From Acholeplasmatales bacterium Tener_01 (GTDB taxonomy: Bacteria; Bacillota_I; Bacilli_A; ML615J-28; CAG-698), in NCBI GenBank assembly GCA_001604495.1, contig LVBR01000185.1:1-5377 (forward strand): a DNA stretch of 5,377 bases, given 5' to 3'. Positions 1 through 5,278 of the stretch are shown here, one piece after another; positions within the stretch are counted from its first letter, which is position 1; each line of letters begins with the position of its first letter. The notes below the pieces were generated by a model. The model saw only the letters and a program-made list of their open reading frames with translations, searched no databases and was not told where the DNA came from. Position numbers and translations under genes: made by a program.

Positions 1-1816
1 ATATAGTTCCGTTTGTTTTGTAAACAATAGTGTCATTCAAAATTTTATTAGTAATTAAATTAGAATTAACCGAAATAATGGCTTTAATATCTTTATTATT
101 CATAAATAAATTAGAAAGGTTAAAGTCTTTTGTGTTTAAAGTTAATTTTTGAGTTATTTCTTTATCGGAATTTTTTATATTATAAAAAGAAAAATTCAAG
201 TTAGAATTGATAGTATTTAATTTTAAATCCTTAATTGCCCAAAGAAATGGTGAGAATTCTGTAATAAATGAAATGGATTTTATTGTTAAATCATTTACTT
301 TAATATTCCTGAGATTACAATCTAATATTGTTTGAGAATATTTTGTGAAATAATCATCATATCCTGAAGTATTTTTTACGATGTTTGGAGATTTTACTTC
401 ACTTTGTTGATTAAAGTTTGGAGATAGATTTAAAGAATCAACATTTATAATAATTTTATTTACAAAAACATTTTTATCTTGTAGTCTAGTTATGTAAGGC
501 GATTCATAGTTTAGTTTTGCAGAAATATATGGATTATTTATTTTAATTTCGGCAGTTAAATTATTACTATTTGCTTTGAAATAAGGAACTTCGATAGTGG
601 TGTTTTTAAATTTTATTAATAATGAAACAATAGTTTTTCCTTGTAAGGAATTTTTTACTTCAATAATTTCGCCGGTTAGATTTGAGTCTGAGTTTAAATA
701 TATTTCTACAGGAAATTTCTTAAATACTTTTTCGAAAGATTTATGTGTGATTTTTCCGTTAATTGAATTATTGAAAATTAAATTATCATTTTGATGAGAA
801 AAATTGAAATTACCTGCTAATTTTTCTTCGTTGCTATTAAACTCCATTTCAGAAATAACAAAATTAAAACTATTTGGAGTGTTAAGTATTTGAACGGATG
901 CATTAAAATTTAAATTTTTGTTGGTTTTACTGTTCAGTATATTAACATCTGAAAATGTCAGGTTTATACTTAGGTCATTAAAATTTTTAAAGTTTCCTTT
1001 TTTTTGTATTAAAACGTTGATAACTCCGGAGGTCTTGTAATATTCATGAACATATTTGGATAAATCGCTAAATGCTGTGATATGAAATTTTTCAGGAACA
1101 GAATCTGATATGTTAAAAAATAAATAAAAGTTAATAGGTATGTCATTAAAATATGCATTAGTCGTGGTAGTAAAATAATTGTTTGAGATAGTGAAAATAC
1201 CTTTTCCTGAGAATTTCTCGGATAAATTTTCTGATGTTAAATTTCCAGCAAATGAATAATTAAATAAGGTATCTGTCTTTGAAATTTTGTTAAAGCTAAA
1301 GTCTAAATTATTTATGTTAAAGTTATTATCACTGCTTGCATGGTAAAAGTTTAAATTGTTAATTTTAAGTTCGCTTAGATTTATTGATAAGTCTGGAGAT
1401 TCAGAGATATTTGTTTTTCCGGATTCAAATTTTTTTAAAATATTGTTAAAGTTGTTTGTTCCATCATTTTGAATTGACAAGAAAATATTTATATCCGAAA
1501 TTTCTATTTTTTTTATATTTATTTTTTGAGTTTTTGATAAAGATAGATTGTCCGGTTTGATTTCAAATTTTCGACAACTTAGAAGAATACTATCGTTCAA
1601 ATCTGTTAATTTAAAATTTTTAATAATAAAAGAACCATTAAAAAGATTGAAATCAACGCGTTGAATTTTAACTCTGGCATTGAGATTTTTTTCTAACTCT
1701 AAAACTAGTTGTTTTTTTATGTAAAGTGTAAGTAAGAAATATAATACAACTACAAGGCTTACAATAGTTGCGAATGTGATAGTAAATATTCTAAAGGTCT
1801 TTTTTTTACTTGACAT
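1..1816 (-). CDS. AsmA/TamB-like inner-membrane-anchored envelope protein, N-terminal 605 codons (3' end outside window)
   Basis: The frame is open from the ATG at 1816 down to base 2 with no stop, giving 605 codons of a protein that continues past the left edge. The N-terminus is short and basic (S-S-K-K-K, residues 2-6), then one transmembrane helix at about residues 10-33, with the remainder expected in the periplasm. Residues 49-72 (VKIQRVDFNLFNGSFIIKNF, then K-L-T-D) and 104-127 (E-I-S-D-I-N-I-F-L through N-N-F-N-N-I-L) match the typical opening of AsmA/DUF748/TamB-type proteins: a short beta segment reading 'V-D-F-N-L-F-x-G', then 'I-x-I-x-D/N-x-x-I'. The rest is monotonous Asn/Ile/Lys/Phe-rich alternating beta sequence, as expected of a long beta-taco or groove protein. 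Family members are implicated in lipid transport or outer-membrane homeostasis; the specific role here is unknown. The start lies 6 bp after the stop of the upstream knot-family gene, which implies co-transcription. No frameshift or stop was found. Confidence 0.85.
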   Translation of the reverse strand, partial: MSSKKKTFRIFTITFATIVSLVVVLYFLLTLYIKKQLVLELEKNLNARVKIQRVDFNLFNGSFIIKNFKLTDLNDSILLSCRKFEIKPDNLSLSKTQKINIKKIEISDINIFLSIQNDGTNNFNNILKKFESGKTNISESPDLSINLSELKINNLNFYHASSDNNFNINNLDFSFNKISKTDTLFNYSFAGNLTSENLSEKFSGKGIFTISNNYFTTTTNAYFNDIPINFYLFFNISDSVPEKFHITAFSDLSKYVHEYYKTSGVINVLIQKKGNFKNFNDLSINLTFSDVNILNSKTNKNLNFNASVQILNTPNSFNFVISEMEFNSNEEKLAGNFNFSHQNDNLIFNNSINGKITHKSFEKVFKKFPVEIYLNSDSNLTGEIIEVKNSLQGKTIVSLLIKFKNTTIEVPYFKANSNNLTAEIKINNPYISAKLNYESPYITRLQDKNVFVNKIIINVDSLNLSPNFNQQSEVKSPNIVKNTSGYDDYFTKYSQTILDCNLRNIKVNDLTIKSISFITEFSPFLWAIKDLKLNTINSNLNFSFYNIKNSDKEITQKLTLNTKDFNLSNLFMNNKDIKAIISVNSNLITNKILNDTIVYKTNGTI

Positions 1817-1822
1817 TAAATA

Positions 1823-2158
1823 TTAGAAAAATAAGTGCATTTTTTCTTTTTTATGCCAACCGGCATCATATCTACTATCAACAAAGAAAATAATTACGTC
1901 GGCATCATACTTTGAGTCCACGAAATAAATCTTTTTGTTAGCATCGTATTTTGACTCAACAAAAAACCAAAGACCTTTATTATCTGTAGCATCGTATCGG
2001 GAGCTACATTTATAAACAAGTAGATCAGCATCATACTTACTGTCAGCGACCCAAACCTTGACATCAGCATCATACTTTGAATCTGTTGAAAATATTTTTT
2101 GTGCTGATAATGAACCAAATAAAAATATTCCAAAAATAATAAAGACTAATTTTTTCAT
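1823..2158 (-). CDS. Secreted six-repeat protein of the DUF6150/Septknot (7_1 knot) type, SKYDA copy
   Basis: This 111-residue protein has a Sec signal peptide at residues 1-19 (M-K-K, hydrophobic core, cleavage likely at S-L-S-A|Q-K). Six repeats follow at residues 20-100. Each has a beta-strand-like half such as V-K-V-W-V and a turn half reading D/S/E-S-K/R-Y-D-A. Repeat 4 is preceded by a three-residue insertion (N-K-G-L-W context). The tail runs W-H-K-K-E-K-M-H-L-F-F. I recognise the pattern as DUF6150, renamed Septknot in Pfam (PF19647, from memory); the family is predicted to form a 7_1 knot. No biochemical role is known to me. The signal peptide places it in the periplasm or outside the cell. 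There is a single Cys, at residue 51. The start follows the stop of its paralogue by 12 bp and no Shine-Dalgarno sequence is visible, which is normal for Bacteroidota. A 79-codon minus-strand frame inside it is only an overlapping shadow. The coding call is very safe; the knot assignment rests on recall. Confidence 0.9.
   Translation of the reverse strand: MKKLVFIIFGIFLFGSLSAQKIFSTDSKYDADVKVWVADSKYDADLLVYKCSSRYDATDNKGLWFFVESKYDANKKIYFVDSKYDADVIIFFVDSRYDAGWHKKEKMHLFF
1859..2101 (-). repeat. Six coding repeats (13, 13, 13, 16, 13, 13 residues) in the SKYDA protein
   Basis: The repeat units encode turns T-D-S-K-Y-D-A, A-D-S-K-Y-D-A, C-S-S-R-Y-D-A, V-E-S-K-Y-D-A, V-D-S-K-Y-D-A and V-D-S-R-Y-D-A. 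The amino acids are nearly fixed but the codons are not. Ser in the S-K/R-Y triad is TCA, AGT, TCC, TCA, TCA, AGT in repeats 1 to 6; Tyr is TAT or TAC; Ala is GCT or GCC. TCN and AGY serine codons cannot interconvert by one synonymous step, so the identity of the repeats is maintained by selection on the protein and not by a recent DNA expansion. Confidence 0.9.
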
Positions 2159-2170
2159 AGCCTAAAATTT

Positions 2171-2518
2171 TTAATACATAAAGTGCATTTTAGAATTATT
2201 CCGCCAACCGGCATCGCTTTTGTAATCACTGAAATAAATAACAATATCAGCTTCGCTCTTGTAATCGCAAAAGTAAATTTTCTTTTGAGCGTCGCTTTTG
2301 TAGTTTGTGAAATACCATAAACCTTTATTTCCTGTGGCTTCGCTGCTGTAGTTGCATTTATACACTATTAAGTCGGCATCACTTTTATATTGCGATACAT
2401 AGACTTTAACATCTGCTTCGCTTTTGTACTGGCAGGAATAGACTTTTTGTGAAAATAATGACAACGAAAGAATTGAAAAAAATAAAAGTAGTCCTAATAA
2501 TTTTAAAATCATTTTCAT
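2171..2518 (-). CDS. Secreted six-repeat protein of the DUF6150/Septknot (7_1 knot) type, YKSDA/YKSEA copy
   Basis: This 115-residue tandem paralogue of the gene immediately downstream has a signal peptide at residues 1-23, with cleavage likely at L-F-S|Q-K. Six repeats occupy residues 24-104, with turn halves reading C/S/T/N-x-Y-K-S-E/D-A. It has the same N-K-G-L-W insertion before repeat 4 and a tail W-R-N-N-S-K-M-H-F-M-Y. The mature part aligns to the downstream copy over 92 residues without gaps, with 49 identities by hand count. Cysteines are at residues 29, 55 and 84, exactly the same repeat position in repeats 1, 3 and 5; repeats 2, 4 and 6 have Ser, Thr and Ser there. The alternation continues with Glu in odd and Asp in even repeats. 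There is no lipobox, so it should be a soluble secreted protein. It lies 42 bp after the beta-barrel gene, and I see no TAnnTTTG promoter in that gap. Family name from memory; function unknown. Confidence 0.9.
   Translation of the reverse strand: MKMILKLLGLLLFFSILSLSLFSQKVYSCQYKSEADVKVYVSQYKSDADLIVYKCNYSSEATGNKGLWYFTNYKSDAQKKIYFCDYKSEADIVIYFSDYKSDAGWRNNSKMHFMY
2207..2449 (-). repeat. Six coding repeats (13, 13, 13, 16, 13, 13 residues) in the YKSDA protein, odd/even alternating
   Basis: The turns read C-Q-Y-K-S-E-A, S-Q-Y-K-S-D-A, C-N-Y-S-S-E-A, T-N-Y-K-S-D-A, C-D-Y-K-S-E-A and S-D-Y-K-S-D-A. Odd repeats carry Cys and Glu; even repeats carry Ser/Thr and Asp. The pattern is that of three two-repeat units. 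Codons differ between the units (for example Asp GAT/GAC, Ala GCA/GCC/GCT), so the array is not a fresh DNA duplication. The only length irregularity is the three extra residues between repeats 3 and 4, shared with the neighbouring paralogue. Confidence 0.9.
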
Positions 2519-2560
2519 AGTAATTAGTTTTATATTTCAACTACAAAAATTTTGCCTAAA

Positions 2561-3286
2561 TTAAAAAATTAAACCAACTCCAATAATAATAGCTTGAATC
2601 TGAACGCTTCTTGTTTTTTCATGAGTAACCCATTTATACTCATCATTTTCATCTTTAAAATAAACTCTGTTTTCGTATTCAATGTTTGATTTGGAAAGCA
2701 AATAATTAAAGAATATTTTTAATTTTTTATTGCTAGCAATATCCTGGATTAAAGAAAATTCGGGATTAACCCCTAAACTTAATCCGTTTCCACGAGAATA
2801 TTCATTTTTGTAAACAATTTCGTTAAGATTGTTATCGTATCTTGCATAGAAAACCGGAGGGCTTCCTGCATTAATCAAACAAGGAGAAAGTGATAGTTCA
2901 AAAATATTATCTTTTGACAAAAGATAAAAATACGGACCTGCGGCTATTACTATATTAAACCATTTTCCAAACTCTGCTCTTACATCAGGTAGAAAAACAT
3001 TTAGGTGAAAATAGTCAGAATTTACGGGATTTATCATTGCTCCAACAGAAAATTTAAGTCCGAAAAAGTTGTTGAAGTTTTGTTTGACAGCAAAATTAAG
3101 CATCAATCCGTTTTTTGCAAAACCTTCGTTGTCTGTTCCAAATTTATACAGATATTTTCCCAAAGGTTTATTTAATCCTACCGATAATTCAAGCTGGAAA
3201 TCTTTTGTTTCTGTAATTTTTTTCTGTGCATACGAATTAATTACCAATATAAATGCTGCTGAAATAATAAATGCAATTTTTTTCAT
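2561..3286 (-). CDS. Outer-membrane beta-barrel protein, function unknown
   Basis: This 241-residue protein has a Sec signal peptide at residues 1-20, with cleavage likely at N-S-Y-A|Q-K-K. The mature part shows alternating hydrophobic/polar strands separated by polar loops: F-Q-L-E-L-S-V-G-L, then a G-x-N-x-P-x-G-K-Y start, then G-F-A-K-N-G-L-M-L-N-F-A-V and F-F-G-L-K-F-S-V-G. This layout is common in small Bacteroidota outer-membrane barrels. The chain ends in an amphipathic strand with a terminal Phe (I-I-I-G-V-G-L-I-F), the usual BAM recognition end. By size, 8 to 10 strands are likely (inference). I recognise no catalytic motif and cannot name a substrate; it may be a small porin-like or structural barrel. 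It starts 38 bp after the transporter stop, with no separate promoter consensus visible in the gap, so read-through from the transporter is plausible. There is no lipobox. Confidence 0.82.
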   Translation of the reverse strand: MKKIAFIISAAFILVINSYAQKKITETKDFQLELSVGLNKPLGKYLYKFGTDNEGFAKNGLMLNFAVKQNFNNFFGLKFSVGAMINPVNSDYFHLNVFLPDVRAEFGKWFNIVIAAGPYFYLLSKDNIFELSLSPCLINAGSPPVFYARYDNNLNEIVYKNEYSRGNGLSLGVNPEFSLIQDIASNKKLKIFFNYLLSKSNIEYENRVYFKDENDEYKWVTHEKTRSVQIQAIIIGVGLIF

Positions 3287-3324
3287 TTCAAAAATTTCTA
3301 TAAAAATACAAAATTTTTTTAAAA

Positions 3325-4923
3325 CTAAAAACCATTAAAATTTAGATAGAGCGTTGGTAATAATAATAAAAATCCTAAAATTACAAGTATCAGAATAAGT
3401 TTCCAAATGTATTTGAACCATAAATTATAAGGGATTCTGGCTATACCTAAACACCCAATTAATACTCCTGAAGTAGGCGTAATCATATTTGTGAATCCAT
3501 CTCCAAATTGAAAGGCCAAAACTGTAGTTTGACGAGCTACGCCGATTAAATCTGAAAATGGAGCCATAATAGGCATTGTTAGAGCAGCTTTAGCAGATCC
3601 CGAAGGTATTATTATATTCAATAGTGTTTGAATGCCATACATTAATCCTACAGAAGATTCTTTGTTTACGTTTTTCAATGTACTAGATAAATAATACATT
3701 ATTGAATCAAGTATTTTGCCGTTTGTAAGAATAACAATAATTCCTCCGGCAATTGCTACAACAAAAGCTGCAGTAAAAATATCTTTGCACCCTTCGATAA
3801 ATAGTTTTGTAATATTATTTGCAGAATATCCGGCAGCAATACCGGCAATAATTCCCATTGCAAAAAATAATCCGGCAATTTCGGTTACATACCAACCATA
3901 TCCCATAACACCTATTATTAAGAATATTATAGTAAATGCCAAAATATTTAAAATGTAAAAATGAACTGATTTTTTTAGGGTAAAAATAGAAATAAGAAAG
4001 TATAATGCAGATGCAATTGGGACAGCGGGCAATTCAAAAACAGAATTTCCAACTTTTAGTGAAGATTTCGGAAAATAAATTGAGAAAATTAAAAGTATAA
4101 TTGAACTTATTGCCAAAATTATCCATGAAATTTGAGTGTTTCGATATTCAATTTTTAATTCATTTTCTGAATGAAGGTTTCTCCAATATTCGTCAATTTC
4201 GTATGTTAAACTTTTACGCGGATTTTTCTTGATTTTTTTTGCATAAAATAAAATAAAAGCAAAACCTATTATGTTGATAATCAACCAACAAAAAAATCTG
4301 TATTCCCATCCGCTAAATAAAGGTAAATCAGATAAACCCTGAGCAATCCCAATCGTAAATGGGTTTAATATAGCTCCTGCAAAGCCAATATGTGCAGCAA
4401 CGTATACAAGACTTATCCCCACAATTGAATCATATCCCATACTAATTGCTAAAGGAACAATAATAATAACAAAAGCAATGGTTTCTTCACTCATTCCGAA
4501 AATTGCACCAAATGAACTGAATAATGTCATAATCAGTATCATTATAACATTATCAACTCCAATTCTTGCTAAAAGTTTGTTACTTTCGAGCTTTTTTGTT
4601 CTTTTAATAAAACTATAAATCCCAATATCAATTGCTTTTGTTGAGTTTAAAATCCAAAAAGCCCCACCAATAACTAAAATAAAAACTATTATATTCGCCT
4701 GAGCAATGAATCCTTCAATAATAGAAGTAAAAATTTGCCATGTTTGAGGAACCTGTTCAGTTTTGTGAAAAGAGTCCTTTTGAATAATTGTTTTTGTACT
4801 ACCATCTGGAAGCAACTTTTGTGTTCGGTTAAATTCTCCAGCCGGTACAATCCATGTTAAAATTGCAGCAACAACAATAATAGAAAAAATAATTACGAAA
4901 GTGTGCGGAATTTTCTTTGTCAT
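3325..4923 (-). CDS. YfcC family (DcuC superfamily) membrane transporter
   Basis: This is a 532-residue polytopic inner-membrane carrier. Family marks, numbered from the ATG at 4923, are: the N-terminal K-K-I-P-H-T-F-V-I-I helix leading into I-V-P-A-G-E-F (25-31); G-M-S-E-E-T-I-A-F midway; N-P-F-T-I-G-I-A-Q-G with L-P-L-F-S-G; S-G-S-A-K-A-A-L-T-M-P-I-M-A-P; and FGDGFTNMITPTSG at 473-486. These are the YfcC (COG1288, Pfam DcuC) signatures. Length is normal for the family. Members are annotated variously as C4-dicarboxylate, arginine/ornithine or other amino-acid-like carriers; the substrate cannot be read from this sequence. An in-frame ATG at 4956 would add 11 residues, but it lies inside the promoter spacer. 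The family N-terminus also begins around M-x-K-K-x-P-H-T-F, so 4923 is preferred. It is the first gene of the minus-strand block. Confidence 0.93.
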   Translation of the reverse strand: MTKKIPHTFVIIFSIIVVAAILTWIVPAGEFNRTQKLLPDGSTKTIIQKDSFHKTEQVPQTWQIFTSIIEGFIAQANIIVFILVIGGAFWILNSTKAIDIGIYSFIKRTKKLESNKLLARIGVDNVIMILIMTLFSSFGAIFGMSEETIAFVIIIVPLAISMGYDSIVGISLVYVAAHIGFAGAILNPFTIGIAQGLSDLPLFSGWEYRFFCWLIINIIGFAFILFYAKKIKKNPRKSLTYEIDEYWRNLHSENELKIEYRNTQISWIILAISSIILLIFSIYFPKSSLKVGNSVFELPAVPIASALYFLISIFTLKKSVHFYILNILAFTIIFLIIGVMGYGWYVTEIAGLFFAMGIIAGIAAGYSANNITKLFIEGCKDIFTAAFVVAIAGGIIVILTNGKILDSIMYYLSSTLKNVNKESSVGLMYGIQTLLNIIIPSGSAKAALTMPIMAPFSDLIGVARQTTVLAFQFGDGFTNMITPTSGVLIGCLGIARIPYNLWFKYIWKLILILVILGFLLLLPTLYLNFNGF

Positions 4924-4934
4924 GTTTTTTATTG

Positions 4935-4965
4935 CAAATATAAAATTTAGTTGCATGAGAGCAAA
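4935..4965 (-). promoter_or_regulatory. Bacteroidota sigma-ABfr-type promoter for the transporter block
   Basis: Read on the minus strand, TTTG (4965-4962) is followed after exactly 19 nt by TATATTTG (4942-4935). This is a perfect match to the Bacteroides consensus TTTG-N19-TAnnTTTG. Transcription should begin a few bases downstream, near 4931-4928, leaving a leader of only about 5-8 nt before the ATG at 4923. This geometry excludes the longer start at 4956. No operator palindrome was recognised next to it. Confidence 0.8.
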
Positions 4966-5016
4966 AAGAAGAAAAATTTACGAAATTTATTGAGATTGAT
5001 TTTTAATTAATTTGGT

Positions 5017-5046
5017 ATTCATATTCAGAATAATGTTGTTAAATTT
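5017..5046 (+). repeat. 30-bp imperfect direct repeat, copy 1
   Basis: The copy reads ATTCATATTCA, five variable bases, then ATGTTGTTAAATTT. It matches copy 2 at 27 of 30 positions, with all three mismatches in the five central bases. No promoter element follows this copy, unlike copy 2. It could be a leftover insertion-sequence end or a dispersed intergenic repeat; the sequence alone does not decide. Confidence 0.7.
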
Positions 5047-5215
5047 CATCCTTCCGTAATAATTGAAATGGAGCAAGTGGAATTTTTAATTGAGAATTAA
5101 ATTATGTTTTTATGTTTATATTAAAATAAAAATTATGTTATTGAAGTTTTACTGAGAGTTGAAAAGAACCGATTGGATTTTTTGTGTTTTAATTTTATAG
5201 ATTTTTATTTTCAAA

Positions 5216-5245
5216 ATTCATATTCAAATTTATGTTGTTAAATTT
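5216..5245 (+). repeat. 30-bp imperfect direct repeat, copy 2
   Basis: This is the same element as copy 1, 199 bp further right and in the same orientation. It ends 4 bp before the TATATTTG promoter element and 33 bp before the transposase-like ATG. That is the position expected for the left end of an insertion sequence (inference). The outer limit of the element cannot be set from this window. Confidence 0.7.
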
Positions 5246-5249
5246 TTAT

Positions 5250-5257
5250 TATATTTG
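5250..5257 (+). promoter_or_regulatory. Bacteroidota -7 element (TAnnTTTG) ahead of the transposase-like gene
   Basis: TATATTTG lies 21 bp upstream of the ATG at 5279 and fits the -7 consensus exactly. The -33 TTTG is missing at the 19-nt spacing (5227-5230 read AATT), so the promoter is probably weaker than the one driving the transporter block. Confidence 0.5.
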
Positions 5258-5278
5258 CACAGAGAATTTTATTTTTTG

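Larger units (their letters stand above)
4966..5249. other. Gene-free AT-rich divergent intergenic region
   Basis: This stretch separates the minus-strand transporter block from the plus-strand gene at 5279. It holds no convincing ORF: the longest readings are about 30 codons and are interrupted by stops. It contains the two copies of a roughly 30-bp direct repeat (5017-5046 and 5216-5245), and a short repeated word AATTATGTT near 5100 and 5131. No tRNA, riboswitch or hairpin-plus-T terminator was recognised. Its content of partial repeats and the adjacent transposase-like start suggest it may be a site of past insertion-element activity (inference). Confidence 0.6.

Noticed and set aside
597..794. 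65-codon plus-strand ORF
   Set aside because: It is antisense to the AsmA-like frame, which is open and family-consistent throughout this interval.
1894..2133. 79-codon minus-strand frame with repeated Q-S-M-M-L words
   Set aside because: It lies inside the SKYDA gene in another frame. Its repeats are the shifted reading of the real coding repeats, and it lacks a signal peptide or family resemblance.
2207..2449. Possibility that the short repeat arrays are a CRISPR or a non-coding tandem repeat
   Set aside because: The period is 39 bp with codon-level variation, constant reading frame and signal peptides. There are no unrelated spacers, so they are protein repeats.
2519..2560. Possible separate promoter ahead of the YKSDA gene (TTTTTG and TATAAAA on the minus strand)
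   Set aside because: No TAnnTTTG with a TTTG at 19-nt spacing; AT-rich words alone are not enough.
3287..3324. A/T-rich stretch after the transporter as a terminator
   Set aside because: No GC-containing stem could be drawn; AAAATTTT words are frequent throughout the window.
3069..3338. 89-codon plus-strand ORF
   Set aside because: It is antisense to the beta-barrel gene and shows no domain or start signal.
3716..3958. 80-codon plus-strand ORF rich in Ile, Pro, Ala
   Set aside because: It is antisense to transmembrane segments of the transporter; its composition is the expected complement of hydrophobic codons.
5033..5101. Very short readings in the intergenic region, for example a 10-codon plus-strand frame starting M-E-Q-V-E-F and a roughly 30-codon minus-strand frame
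   Set aside because: They are too short, have no promoter or conserved motif, and could easily arise by chance in AT-rich DNA.
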